Shown here: positions 33,467-43,262 of the stretch, piece by piece
Layout of the letters: every line of letters starts with the position of its first letter
How positions within the stretch are numbered: position 1 is the stretch's first letter
From: Butyricicoccus pullicaecorum
GTDB lineage: Bacteria; Bacillota; Clostridia; Oscillospirales; Butyricicoccaceae
NCBI GenBank assembly: GCA_018365995.1
Contig: JAGZIY010000012.1
Location: 7,599 to 71,598, forward strand
Direction of reading: 5' to 3'
Length of the DNA stretch: 64,000 nucleotides
Position numbers and translations under genes: made by a program
Notes under the pieces: generated by a model
The model's database searches: none
What the model saw: the letters and a program-made list of their open reading frames with translations, nothing else
Told to the model about the DNA's origin: nothing

Positions 33467-34270
33467 TCACCATCCCATTTTTCCTAAAATAATCACGGCA
33501 GCAAACACACAGACAGAGACCAGTCCCGCGCCTGCATCCACCTTGCCAAACTGCATCTGCTTCATGCGAGTACGCCCGACATCACCGCGGTATAGGCGAC
33601 ATTCCATTGCAATTGCAAGTTCATCTGCACGGCGAAATGCCGAGATAAACAGCGGAACCAAAATCGGCACCATTGCCCGGGCACGCTGTACCAAATTACC
33701 AGATTCGAAGTCTGCACCACGTGCTTTCTGTGCGGCAATGATTTTCTCGGTCTCCTCAATGAGGGTCGGAATAAACCGTAAAGCAATCGACATCATCATC
33801 GCAAGCTCATGCACAGGTAAATGGATTTTCTTAAACGGTGCCAAAAGGCGTTCGAGTCCGTCTGTCAGTTCAATGGGCGATGTCGTATAGGTCAGCATGG
33901 ACGTGCCAATAATCAGCAGCAAAATACGCACCACCATCAAAATCGCCACCTTGATTCCGGCATCTGTCAGTTTCAGGAAGCCAAAACTCCAGAGTACATT
34001 GCCGGGAGTATAAAACAGATTGAGAATTGCAGTAAACACCACAATAAACACGACCGGTTTGAGCCCACGTACAACGATTTTCGGCTGAATTCCCGAAATT
34101 CGAATAACCGCAAAAATATAGAGTGCCAAAAGTGCATAGGATATTGGTCCGGAAGCAAGAAACAGGGTAACAATCATCGCAACAACCAATAAAAGCTTGA
34201 GACGCGGATCGACGCGGTGCACAATGCTCTGTCCCGGAAAATACTGTCCAATTGTAATATCTCGAAGCAT
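33467..34270 (-). CDS. ecfT: ECF transporter transmembrane component EcfT
   Basis: 267 residues with about five to six membrane helices. It carries the coupling-helix motifs ARG/ARG-like: IIAAQKARGADF and ARAMVPILVPLFISAFRRADELAIAMECRLY. It joins EcfA1/A2 with interchangeable substrate-binding S components for vitamins or metals. No S component is in this window, so this is a group II (shared) module. It overlaps ecfA2 by the stop/start. Confidence 0.95.
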   Translation of the reverse strand: MLRDITIGQYFPGQSIVHRVDPRLKLLLVVAMIVTLFLASGPISYALLALYIFAVIRISGIQPKIVVRGLKPVVFIVVFTAILNLFYTPGNVLWSFGFLKLTDAGIKVAILMVVRILLLIIGTSMLTYTTSPIELTDGLERLLAPFKKIHLPVHELAMMMSIALRFIPTLIEETEKIIAAQKARGADFESGNLVQRARAMVPILVPLFISAFRRADELAIAMECRLYRGDVGRTRMKQMQFGKVDAGAGLVSVCVFAAVIILGKMGW

Positions 34271-35131
34271 TTATCGACCCTCCTTATATGTGCGAATCGC
34301 CTTGACTGCATCTGCAACCGTATAAATGGAAGGGTCTAAATCAAAGCCGCGCCGCACCAGCTCCCGAACGACCTTTGTAATCTCCGGAATATCCAGTCCA
34401 GCCTGTGTAATTTCATCTGCATGCGCAAACACCTCCCGCGGTGTTCCGCACAGCATCACCTTTGCCTGATTCATGACCAGCAGCCGGTCTGCCAGCCGTG
34501 CAATATCCTCCATCGAATGGGATACAATCAAGATGGTTGCACCCGAACGGGCATGGTAATCCTGAATCTGCGCCAGAATTTCATCGCGCCCTGCGGGGTC
34601 CAGTCCCGCCGTTGGCTCGTCCAAAATCAGCACCTGCGGACGCATGGCAATCACGCCCGCAATCGCAACGCGGCGTTTCTGACCGCCAGAAAGCGCAAAC
34701 GGAGAATGTCCTGCCAGTGCCGGATCCAGCCCTACGAAATCCATTGCCTCACGCACCCGCTTTTCTATCTCGGAGGCAGAAAGCCCCATATTCTGCGGTC
34801 CAAATGCAATATCCTTGGCAATAGTTTCCTCAAACAGCTGATATTCTGGATACTGAAACACCAGACCTACGGCAAATCGCGTCTTTCGGTCACATTTTCC
34901 CTTTGCGTCCCATATAGAATGACCAGAGAGCAGCACTTCTCCCGAAGTCGGCTTGAGCAGACCGTTAAAATGCTGAATCAAGGTAGATTTTCCCGAGCCG
35001 GTATGCCCTATGACACCCAAAATCTCTCCCTTTTTCACCCCTATATTTACATGATCGAGCGCCGTGCGCTCAAACGGGGTACCTGCGCCATAAACCTGCG
35101 TCAGGTCCCTTGTTTCCAAAATATATGACAT
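34271..35131 (-). CDS. ecfA2: ECF transporter ATP-binding protein EcfA2
   Basis: 286 residues. Walker A GHTGSGKSTLIQH, signature ALSGGQKRRVAIAG, Walker B VLILDEPTAGLDP, Q-loop FQYPEYQLFEETIAKDI. The VYGAGTPFERTALDHVN start is typical of EcfA2 (YbaE). It pairs with EcfA1 into the ATPase heterodimer. Confidence 0.96.
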   Translation of the reverse strand: MSYILETRDLTQVYGAGTPFERTALDHVNIGVKKGEILGVIGHTGSGKSTLIQHFNGLLKPTSGEVLLSGHSIWDAKGKCDRKTRFAVGLVFQYPEYQLFEETIAKDIAFGPQNMGLSASEIEKRVREAMDFVGLDPALAGHSPFALSGGQKRRVAIAGVIAMRPQVLILDEPTAGLDPAGRDEILAQIQDYHARSGATILIVSHSMEDIARLADRLLVMNQAKVMLCGTPREVFAHADEITQAGLDIPEITKVVRELVRRGFDLDPSIYTVADAVKAIRTYKEGR

Positions 35132-35145
35132 AATCGGTTCGCTCC

Positions 35146-35994
35146 TCAGTTCGCCAGATATCGCTCCAAGATGTCAGCACAGGCATCTACTGTGAGCGCA
35201 TTGATTGGCAGCTCCGTGCCAATTTGGTTGTTGAGATCAAAAATCACTTCGATGGTCTGCGGCACAGTGAGGCTCGCAGCACGCAGCGCATCTACCTGTG
35301 TAAAGATTTCCTCCGGCGTGCCTTGCATGAGAATCTTTCCGCCATGCATAACAATTACACGCCCTGCCTGAACTGCCTCGTCCATGTGATGTGTGATGAG
35401 CACTACCGTGATCCCCATCTTTTCATTGAGTGTACGGATCACACGCATAACCTCCCGACGTCCTGCCGGATCGAGCATGGCTGTTGGCTCGTCAAAAACG
35501 ACACACCTTGGCATCATGGCGATGACACCCGCAATTGCCACACGCTGCTTTTGACCGCCGGACAGCTTGTGCGGTGCATGCCGTCGAAACTCATACATAC
35601 CAACTGCCTTCAGCGCTTCCTCTACACGCTGACGAATTTCCGGGGGCGGTACACCCAAATTTTCGAGTGCAAATGCCACATCTTCCTCGACTACCGTTGC
35701 GACAATTTGGTTATCCGGATTCTGGAATACCATTGCACAGGCTTTTCGTATATCATAAAGCTGCTTTGGATCTTTTGTATCCATACCGTCCACATATACT
35801 GTGCCGCCAGAGGGCAGGCGAATCCCATTGAAATGACTTGCAAGCGTCGATTTTCCCGATCCATTATGTCCCAGAACTGCTACAAATTCTCCGCTTTCGA
35901 TGGAAAGATCGACACCATTGAGCGCAACCTTTTTTTCTCCCTCCGCTGACTGATAGATATAGGTCAGGTTTTCGGTCTTAATAATTTGATACAT
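35146..35994 (-). CDS. ecfA1: ECF transporter ATP-binding protein EcfA1
   Basis: 282 residues. Walker A GHNGSGKSTLASH, Q-loop FQNPDNQIVATVVEEDVAF, signature KLSGGQKQRVAIAG, Walker B CVVFDEPTAMLDP. The DNQIVATVVEEDVAFGLEN-type stretch is characteristic of EcfA1 (YbxA). AGAGGAAAG precedes the ATG. First ATPase gene of the operon. Confidence 0.96.
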   Translation of the reverse strand: MYQIIKTENLTYIYQSAEGEKKVALNGVDLSIESGEFVAVLGHNGSGKSTLASHFNGIRLPSGGTVYVDGMDTKDPKQLYDIRKACAMVFQNPDNQIVATVVEEDVAFALENLGVPPPEIRQRVEEALKAVGMYEFRRHAPHKLSGGQKQRVAIAGVIAMMPRCVVFDEPTAMLDPAGRREVMRVIRTLNEKMGITVVLITHHMDEAVQAGRVIVMHGGKILMQGTPEEIFTQVDALRAASLTVPQTIEVIFDLNNQIGTELPINALTVDACADILERYLAN

Positions 35995-36027
35995 TGGGTC
36001 TTTCCTCTCCCATTTTGTTCTTTCAGC

Positions 36028-36894
36028 TCATCGTGCGGCGATATAACGCGCCGAGGAGCCACACGGCAGTACAAGCCCTGTCGAGGTGACTGGCAGACCG
36101 ATTTCCTGCGCCTCCACACGCCCCGGATGGCGACGCATTGCCGTCATTCCCAGAAGATATGCCATAACAGACGGAGCAAGTCCGGTCGAATAGCTGGAAA
36201 TGAGCACAAACAGCGGTTGATCGGACAAAAGCTGCATGGTCAGCGTTATAAAATCTGCCACATCTTCCTCTATTTTCCATGTTTCTCCACTCGGTCCCCG
36301 TCCATAGCTCGGCGGATCCATAATGATTGCATCATAACGCCGCCCGCGCCGCAATTCACGCTGCACAAATTTTTTGCAATCATCTACAATCCAGCGAATC
36401 GGACGGTCAGACAATCCTGAGGATGCTGCATTTTCCCGCGCCCACTGTGTCATACCCTTGGAAGCGTCTACATGGCATACACTGGCACCAGCCGCAGCAG
36501 CCGCGAGCGTTGCACCTCCTGTGTACGCAAAGAGATTCAAAACGCTGATTGGGCGACCGGCAGACCGTACCTGTTCCATGATAAAATCCCAGTTCGCCGC
36601 CTGCTCCGGGAACAATCCCGTATGCTTAAATGCCATCGGCTTGAGCTGAAAGGTCAGTTCCTTATAAGAAATCGCCCACTGCTCTGGCAAATGCCGGATC
36701 TCCCACTTTCCGCCCCCTGAGGACGAGCGGTGATAAACCGCACCTGCGCGGTTCCATACCCGATTTTCCTCTGTGCGCTGCCAGATTGCCTGTGGGTCTG
36801 GGCGCTGTAAGATTTGATTGCCCCAACGCTCCAGCTTTTCTCCGCCGCCGCAGTCCAACACTTCGTAATCCGCCCAGTTATTTGCAATCCACAT
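36028..36894 (-). CDS. Class I SAM methyltransferase, RlmI/RlmK-like
   Basis: 288 residues. Resembles the 23S rRNA m5C1962-type methyltransferase domain: motif I VLNLFAYTGGATLAAAAAGASVCHVDASKGM, then DAIIMDPPSYGRGPSGE with the NPPY-like DPPSYG, and a C-terminal end rich in arginine. It lacks an obvious N-terminal PUA domain of full-length RlmI. TTGGAGGA lies upstream of the ATG. Directly upstream of ecfA1 (33 bases), where other Firmicutes have rplQ. Confidence 0.85.
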   Translation of the reverse strand: MWIANNWADYEVLDCGGGEKLERWGNQILQRPDPQAIWQRTEENRVWNRAGAVYHRSSSGGGKWEIRHLPEQWAISYKELTFQLKPMAFKHTGLFPEQAANWDFIMEQVRSAGRPISVLNLFAYTGGATLAAAAAGASVCHVDASKGMTQWARENAASSGLSDRPIRWIVDDCKKFVQRELRRGRRYDAIIMDPPSYGRGPSGETWKIEEDVADFITLTMQLLSDQPLFVLISSYSTGLAPSVMAYLLGMTAMRRHPGRVEAQEIGLPVTSTGLVLPCGSSARYIAAR

Positions 36895-37105
36895 CTAAAA
36901 TATCCTCCAATTGGAAAGGCTGTATTCGGTACGATTTTATTCTGCAATCCCGATAAAATGACAATAGTTTAACTCTTATATTGTATCACCAAACCTTCTC
37001 TGGCGCAATTCCAAGGCGTTCCAAAAACATCTCGATGTATCCATGAATTTTCCGGCAAAAAAACCAGTCCCACTCACGAAAAAGCCGATTTTATATGAAC
37101 AAAGG

Positions 37106-37134
37106 TTGCAAGATAGCAAAAACCCTCGTATAAT
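37106..37134 (+). promoter_or_regulatory. Promoter of the LTA-synthase-like gene
   Basis: TTGCAA (37106-37111), 17-bp spacer, TATAAT (37129-37134). The 200-base spacer toward the methyltransferase gene shows nothing else recognizable. Confidence 0.8.
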
Positions 37135-37181
37135 GAAGAAAAAACAATACGCGATATGCGCATCACTATGAGGAAAAACGC

Positions 37182-39104
37182 ATGAAAAAATATCGTTCCG
37201 GACAGTCTAATCGCTGGATCAGTTTAAGCCCTTCCGCTTTGGGATATACCCGCTATACCGGAAAACGCGGGCGCCGTTCTGCCCTGCGGGTGTGGCGTAT
37301 GCGCTGGCTGACGCTTTTGGGGCTTATTCTTTCCGGTCTTGGAATTGGATTTTGCAGTCTGCGTCTGGCTGCCGGTCCGTTTGGGCAGGCTATGTTTGAC
37401 AGCTATTTCACACATCCATCTATCCTTTGGCTCAATATTGCGCCGGTTGTAATCCTGCTCCTATTGCTCTGGTTTGTGCTCCGAAAGGCATGGCTTTCCG
37501 TGCTCCTTGGGGGCGGAGCCATCACGATCCTATCTATTTCAAACTATTTTAAGCTCACGTTTCGCGACGATCCCCTGACTGCGGCTGACCTTGGGCTCGC
37601 AGCAGAGGGACTTCAGATGGCTGGGCACTATGTAACGGCAATCAGTTCAGAGGTGCTAACTGCTTGTTTGCTGCTTGTGGGCTGTATTCTGCTTCTGGCG
37701 CTGATTTGCCGTGCACGCCCATCGCAAACATGGAAGGGGCAGATTGTTGGCACGACTTTATGTCTGCTATTGCTTGCAGGCGGTATCTGGACATTTTATA
37801 CTGGCGGCAAATATACGCAAACAGCTTGGCACAGCTGGACGGACAATGCTGAAGATATCAACCAGTGGTCTGCAACACAGGTCTATCTTTCAAAGGGCTT
37901 TGTCTATCCTTTTTTGCACAGCCTGCCTGAAGCAACCGAAGAAAAGCCGACAGGCTACAAAAAAAGCAGTGTGGAGGCAATCATCAAAGAGCACCCAGAT
38001 GCCAATATTCCAGAAAGCCAAAAAGTAAATATTGTATCAATCATGCTGGAAGGCTTCAACGATCTCACACAGTTTGCAGACATCGAACTGCGCGAAGATA
38101 AGAAAAACCCGTACAAGCCCTTCCATGACCTTGAGAAGGTAAGCTACACCGGTCGTCTAATCACCAATATTTTTGCGGCAGGCACCGTGGACACCGAGCG
38201 CGGACATATCACAGGTATGACAGACTATGGTGACCTACGGCATAACACATGGTCCTACGCTCGATACTTTCAATCACAAGGCTACATCACACAAGGCAGT
38301 CACCCTTCCAACGACTGGTTCTATAACCGCAAAAATATCAATGCACATCTGGGGTTTGATGATTACTATTTTCTGGAAAATCATTATGCTGACATCAATG
38401 ACGGAAAAATCGCCATGGACGATGTACTGCTTCCTGAAATCTATAATCTTTTAGTACAGGATATGGCGCGCAAAAAGCCTGTGTTTTCTTTCAATGTGAC
38501 CTACCAAAACCATGGTCCCTATCCAATTGGCTGGCTGCGCTACGGCGAATATGTGCCCAAAGGCGTTTACAGTGAGGATACCTACTATATTCTCAACAAC
38601 TATTTGGGCGGCATCGAAAAAACCGGCAGACAGCTTATTAAACTTAAGAAAAAGTTGGATGCTCTGGACGAACCGGTTGTCCTTTTCCTGTATGGCGATC
38701 ACAACCCATGGCTGGGCGATGGCAACAGTGTTTATAAAGAGCTGGGTGTCAACTTTAACCTTTCTACACAGGAGGGATTCGAAAACTATTATGGTACGCG
38801 CTATCTCATATGGGCAAACGAAGCAGCCAAGGATGTGCTTTCATTTGATTTCACAGGCAAAGGTCCAGACCTCAGTCCCGCCTTCCTGATGGCACATTTC
38901 TTTGAACTTGTGGGCTGGGAGGGTCCAACCCTCACGCAAGTTACAGCACCGCTTCTTGAGCACGTGACAGTTGCAAGCAATCAGGGTGTTTTCTTCTATG
39001 ACGGCAAGCTGACCACCGACCTGCCCGCATCTGCTGAGCCTGCATGGAAAGCCTACACCAATCTGTGCTATTATCTGCGCAATGAATACCGTGTAAAACC
39101 TTAA
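37182..39104 (+). CDS. LTA synthase family sulfatase-like membrane enzyme
   Basis: 640 residues. A basic N-terminus and four to five membrane helices (about 44-64, 84-104, 106-126, 160-180, 190-210) precede an extracellular alkaline-phosphatase/sulfatase domain from about 280. The metal-binding start VNIVSIMLEGFNDLTQF and the nucleophile threonine in AAGTVDTERGHITGM replace the usual LtaS GKTSDSE. Then comes LGFDDYYFLEN, NVTYQNHGPYP and the metal site FLYGDHNPWLGDG. By family it polymerises or transfers glycerol-phosphate-type groups at the cell surface; which one cannot be decided. A 32-base gap separates it from the YgiQ gene. Confidence 0.88.
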   Translation: MKKYRSGQSNRWISLSPSALGYTRYTGKRGRRSALRVWRMRWLTLLGLILSGLGIGFCSLRLAAGPFGQAMFDSYFTHPSILWLNIAPVVILLLLLWFVLRKAWLSVLLGGGAITILSISNYFKLTFRDDPLTAADLGLAAEGLQMAGHYVTAISSEVLTACLLLVGCILLLALICRARPSQTWKGQIVGTTLCLLLLAGGIWTFYTGGKYTQTAWHSWTDNAEDINQWSATQVYLSKGFVYPFLHSLPEATEEKPTGYKKSSVEAIIKEHPDANIPESQKVNIVSIMLEGFNDLTQFADIELREDKKNPYKPFHDLEKVSYTGRLITNIFAAGTVDTERGHITGMTDYGDLRHNTWSYARYFQSQGYITQGSHPSNDWFYNRKNINAHLGFDDYYFLENHYADINDGKIAMDDVLLPEIYNLLVQDMARKKPVFSFNVTYQNHGPYPIGWLRYGEYVPKGVYSEDTYYILNNYLGGIEKTGRQLIKLKKKLDALDEPVVLFLYGDHNPWLGDGNSVYKELGVNFNLSTQEGFENYYGTRYLIWANEAAKDVLSFDFTGKGPDLSPAFLMAHFFELVGWEGPTLTQVTAPLLEHVTVASNQGVFFYDGKLTTDLPASAEPAWKAYTNLCYYLRNEYRVKP

Positions 39105-39136
39105 CCCCATCTATTTTCCCAAAATAAGGAGTTATC

Positions 39137-41080
39137 ATGTCTGAATTTCTTCCCATCTCCCGCGCCGATATGGAGGCGCGAGGCTGGTATTACTGTGACT
39201 TTTTAATTGTAACTGGCGATGCCTATATCGATCATCCCTCTTTTGGCACGGCGATTATTTCCCGTGTGCTGGAAGATGCCGGCTTCCGTGTGGCGATTTT
39301 ATCCCAGCCTTGCTTTACGGACGAGCGGGATTTTACTGCAATGGGTCGGCCGCGCTATGGTATCCTCATCAATGCAGGAAATATCGACTCCATGGTCGCT
39401 CATTATACCGCTGCCAAAAAACGCCGTCACGATGATTCCTATACTCCGGGCGGTGTTGGCGGCAAACGTCCGGACCGCGCCGTGACTGTCTATTCCATGC
39501 TGGCGCGCCGCGCTTTTCCGGAAACTCCGATCTATATTGGTGGCTTGGAGGCAAGTCTGCGCCGTTTTGCGCATTACGACTATTGGAGCGACCAAATCAT
39601 GCCCTCGATTCTGTCCTCCTCAGGTGCTGATGCGCTCATGTATGGTATGAGTGAGCGCTCTGTCTTAGCGCTTGCCAAAAATCTGAAAGCGGGAAAGCGC
39701 GGTGCCGATGCGGTTCGAAATATCCGCGGCATTGCCTACTTTGCACACGATACAGAAGAGATCCCATTTCCCTTTGTCACCTGTCCGTCCTACGAGGACA
39801 CCCTGCAAAGCAAGGAATCCTATGCCCGCTCGGTCAAGATGCAATATGATGAAGCTGACCATGTACGTGGCAAAGCAATCCTTCAGACACATGGCAAACG
39901 TCTGCTTGTACAGAATCCACCTTCGATTCCGCTGAATATGCAGGAAATGGATCGTATCTATGCTTTGCCCTTTATGCGCACCTATCACCCTTCCTATGAA
40001 GCAGAGGGCGGGGTGCCTGCCATTCAGGAGGTACAGTTTTCTATCATACACAACCGCGGCTGTTTTGGCGCGTGCAACTTTTGTGCACTTGCATTCCATC
40101 AGGGGCGGTATATCTCTGCGCGCTCTCACGATTCCGTTGTACACGAAGCCGAACAAATTGCCCAGCATCCGGATTTTAAGGGATATATCCACGATGTTGG
40201 CGGCCCGACCGCCAATTTTCGCTTTCCCTCCTGTAAGCATCAGGAAACACATGGGCTGTGTGTCAACAAGCGCTGTCTTTTCCCTTCGGCATGCAAAAAT
40301 CTGGAGGCAGATCATCAGGATTATTTAAAGCTGCTGCGTCGTCTGCGCGAGGTTCCCGGTGTCAAAAAGGTCTTTGTCCGTTCTGGTCTGCGTTATGACT
40401 ATATGATGGCAGATGACAATGATGAATTCTTCCTCGAACTGGTCAAGCACCATATTTCCGGTCAGCTCAAGGTTGCACCGGAACACATGAGTGATAACGC
40501 TTTGTATTATATGGGTAAACCATCATTCTCTGTTTATGAAAAATTCCGCGAGCGTTACGCACGAATCAATGAAAAACTAGGCAAAAAGCAATACCTTGTT
40601 CCTTATCTGATGTCCTCCCACCCGGGAGCTACCTTACAGGACGCCATTCAAATGGCTTGTTACCTGAACAAAGTAGGCTATATGCCCCAGCAGGTACAGG
40701 ATTTTTATCCCACACCGGGTACGCTCTCGACCGCCATGTATTATACAGAAATCGACCCGCGAACCATGAAGCCTGTCTATGTTGCAAAAACGCCAGAGGA
40801 GAAAGCAATGCAGCGTGCGCTGCTGCAATGGCGTCGTCCAGAAAAGCGTCCGATTATCATCTCAGCGCTTCGAAAAGCAGGACGTGAAGACTTGATTGGA
40901 TTCGGCAAAGAATGTCTCATTCGTCCATTGCCCGGTGAACCGTGGAGCAAAAAGCCTTCCAAGCAGGAGGAGCGCCGCCAATCGCGTCCCCCTAAGCATG
41001 GCGGAAAAACGAAGCGTCCCCTTCCTCCCAAAAAGGGAAAACGAAAAGCCGCGCAGAAGGGTATCCAACACATGAGATAA
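39137..41080 (+). CDS. YgiQ family radical SAM protein
   Basis: 647 residues (UPF0313). The [4Fe-4S]/SAM motif is C309-x3-C313-x2-C316 in NRGCFGACNFCAL. An N-terminal YgiQ domain about 8-300 and the C-terminal DUF3362-like extension rich in Lys/Arg (about 600-647) are present. Substrate and reaction are not known for the family. AAGGAG precedes the ATG. Confidence 0.93.
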   Translation: MSEFLPISRADMEARGWYYCDFLIVTGDAYIDHPSFGTAIISRVLEDAGFRVAILSQPCFTDERDFTAMGRPRYGILINAGNIDSMVAHYTAAKKRRHDDSYTPGGVGGKRPDRAVTVYSMLARRAFPETPIYIGGLEASLRRFAHYDYWSDQIMPSILSSSGADALMYGMSERSVLALAKNLKAGKRGADAVRNIRGIAYFAHDTEEIPFPFVTCPSYEDTLQSKESYARSVKMQYDEADHVRGKAILQTHGKRLLVQNPPSIPLNMQEMDRIYALPFMRTYHPSYEAEGGVPAIQEVQFSIIHNRGCFGACNFCALAFHQGRYISARSHDSVVHEAEQIAQHPDFKGYIHDVGGPTANFRFPSCKHQETHGLCVNKRCLFPSACKNLEADHQDYLKLLRRLREVPGVKKVFVRSGLRYDYMMADDNDEFFLELVKHHISGQLKVAPEHMSDNALYYMGKPSFSVYEKFRERYARINEKLGKKQYLVPYLMSSHPGATLQDAIQMACYLNKVGYMPQQVQDFYPTPGTLSTAMYYTEIDPRTMKPVYVAKTPEEKAMQRALLQWRRPEKRPIIISALRKAGREDLIGFGKECLIRPLPGEPWSKKPSKQEERRQSRPPKHGGKTKRPLPPKKGKRKAAQKGIQHMR

Positions 41081-41116
41081 TCGCAAAGGACATAACAAAA
41101 TACACTCCAAACATCA

Positions 41117-41157
41117 AAAGGGTTTGCTGTCTGTTAAAAACAGACAGTAAGCCCTTT
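41117..41157. terminator. Bidirectional terminator between ygiQ-like and nitrite/sulfite reductase genes
   Basis: AAAGGGTTTGCTGTCTG...CAGACAGTAAGCCCTTT, a long stem. A close relative, sharing AGGGCTT(G/A)CTGTCTGT, ends the NSS operon at 59363-59400. Confidence 0.85.
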
Positions 41158-41289
41158 CCCTACGCCCTAATTTATCTGTAATTGCATAAAAAATCCCCAT
41201 CTGTTTCGATGACATATCCACCACAACAGACAGGGATTTGCTCAATTTCTGACTTTTTTGTTCAACAGATATCTGTATATATATGGCAC

Positions 41290-42840
41290 TCAGTCCAAAT
41301 ACGGCTGTGCCAATGCGCGCAAATCCTTCATATGGTTTGGAATCCACTCGTCATATCGCTCACACTCGCGGGTGACTGCCTTTGCCAAATCCATTAAGAA
41401 CAGCGGAATCTGATCCTCCAGAATTGCGCCCCAGCTCTCACCAAACCTCTCACTTCCCAGTTCTGCGCTTCCGCCTACATACAGCGTATATGCAGGAACC
41501 GGCTTACCATCAATAACTTTCACGCCGCCGCGAAATCCGATACTTCCCACCTGATGCGTTCCGCAAGAGGACGGACAGCCCGAAATATGAATCTGCGGCA
41601 GCACGCCGTCCGGGATGTTAGCAGAACGTGCAGCTTCCACACAAATACGATAAAGCCGCTGGGAATCGCGCACACCCTGCTGACAAATCTCTGCACCGAC
41701 ACAGCAAACGGACGTCTCAAATAAGGTATTGGCACCGTCCTCAGTGACACGAAGCACCTCCTTTGCCTCCTGTGCCGTACAATGAATGATATACATGGTA
41801 TTGTCTGCACCCAAGCGCAATTCTACGGCGTCCATATCTCGAATCGTATCATACAAGGCTGTCAGTGTCTGTGCACTCGGCATACCACCCAGCGGGTGAT
41901 ACCATACCGCAAACAACCCTGACTGCTTTTGTGGAATGACACGTCTATCCTCAATGGTACTGCCGTCACCAGTTTTGGTAACCGCTTGTGCACAAACAGT
42001 CAAATCCAAACCACCCTCTTGCTTTACAGCCTCGAGTTGTTCTGAAAAAGCTGCACGATATGCCTCCTCACCCCCCAACGCATCTGGCATATAGCGTGTA
42101 CGCGCCTTGGCACGCTGGCTGTAATTTCCATACTTCATAAACGTATTTACCATGGCACGTGTGTAATAGAGCAGCTCATTTCCAGATACCCCACTTGCCA
42201 TTAAAATTCCCATACGCGGATTGGGACCCATACCACCGGCACTATACACATCAAATGTGCCATCTTCCCGCGCAACAAAACCCAAATCTCGAATGGTTGC
42301 ATGCGCAGTATTTTGGAGATGATTTGCAAACCCTACCTTCAATTTACGAGGCAATTTAATATCGCGCAAAATAGAGAGCAAATATTCTCCCACTGCCTCT
42401 GCATAGGGCAGAACATCAAACATCTCCCCCGGCAATACGCCGGATAGCGGGGGTGCTATCACGTTGCGTGGATTGTCTCCGCCCCCACCACGGCAAAAAA
42501 TATTATATTCGAGGGCTTCATTGGCGATTGCCAGAATTTGTCTGCCTTTCAAATGATGCAGCTGAATGGTTTCTCCGGTTGTCAGCTTAACTGTAGTCAG
42601 CTCATATCGTTTAAGCATATCCACGATAAATCCCAACTGCTCCTTGGTGACACGACCCGCAGTCATGCGTAAACGCAGCATGCCATATTTTTCATTCCGC
42701 TCTGCATAGCTTCCAAAGGAACCTGAAATCCCTTTATATTTCTGGCGCAGCATCTGTCCCGTATAAAACATTCTTGTCGCTTCGTCAAACTGTTTCAGTT
42801 CTGCACGGAATGTCTCAACGATTTCCTTTTTCATGATCAT
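41290..42840 (-). CDS. Nitrite/sulfite reductase, hemoprotein (ferredoxin-type)
   Basis: 516 residues. Two ferredoxin-like half domains and the siroheme/[4Fe-4S] ligands: SVCCVGAEICQQG near residue 360 and the ISGCPSSCGTHQVG motif near 425-438. It reduces nitrite or sulfite with ferredoxin electrons in the cytoplasm. It stands alone; no sirohaem biosynthesis, NirC or Asr partners are in the window, so assimilatory versus detoxifying use is open. GAGGGAGAATG... is its ribosome binding region. Confidence 0.9.
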   Translation of the reverse strand: MIMKKEIVETFRAELKQFDEATRMFYTGQMLRQKYKGISGSFGSYAERNEKYGMLRLRMTAGRVTKEQLGFIVDMLKRYELTTVKLTTGETIQLHHLKGRQILAIANEALEYNIFCRGGGGDNPRNVIAPPLSGVLPGEMFDVLPYAEAVGEYLLSILRDIKLPRKLKVGFANHLQNTAHATIRDLGFVAREDGTFDVYSAGGMGPNPRMGILMASGVSGNELLYYTRAMVNTFMKYGNYSQRAKARTRYMPDALGGEEAYRAAFSEQLEAVKQEGGLDLTVCAQAVTKTGDGSTIEDRRVIPQKQSGLFAVWYHPLGGMPSAQTLTALYDTIRDMDAVELRLGADNTMYIIHCTAQEAKEVLRVTEDGANTLFETSVCCVGAEICQQGVRDSQRLYRICVEAARSANIPDGVLPQIHISGCPSSCGTHQVGSIGFRGGVKVIDGKPVPAYTLYVGGSAELGSERFGESWGAILEDQIPLFLMDLAKAVTRECERYDEWIPNHMKDLRALAQPYLD

Positions 42841-42946
42841 TCTCCCTCTCTCTCGAATTTTGAAATCTATATTTTCTTGTCGAAATTATATCCCTTCATA
42901 CAAGAGCCTTTGTGATAAACACCTGCTCTTGCAGTATCCCCCCTAC

Positions 42947-43262
42947 CTATAAAAAATACTCCAATACAAAAACAGCAATACAAGCTGCACTCGCAACCGT
43001 AAACAGAGAACGTCCCTGCCATGCAAAGAAAATTGCAGCTGCCAAACCTGCAAGCGCAGAAAATGGTGTCTCTGTTGCATATAAAATCGCCGGGAATGTC
43101 ATAACAGCGAGGGTCACATACGGCATATAATAGAGAAACGAACGAATGGTACGATTTTTAATCTCTTTACGAATAAGCGTCAGTGGAAGGACACGAATCA
43201 GGTAGGTCACCACTGCCATGACGGCGATATATAAATATACTTCATGTTTCATTGGGATCTTC
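42947..43262 (-). CDS. azlD: AzlD branched-chain amino acid export subunit
   Basis: 104 residues, four hydrophobic segments, starting MKHEVYLYIAVMAVVTYLIRVLPLTLI, the AzlD pattern. It pairs with AzlC to export branched-chain amino acids. The start overlaps the azlC stop by about 20 bases; a longer frame inside azlC is less likely. Confidence 0.88.
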
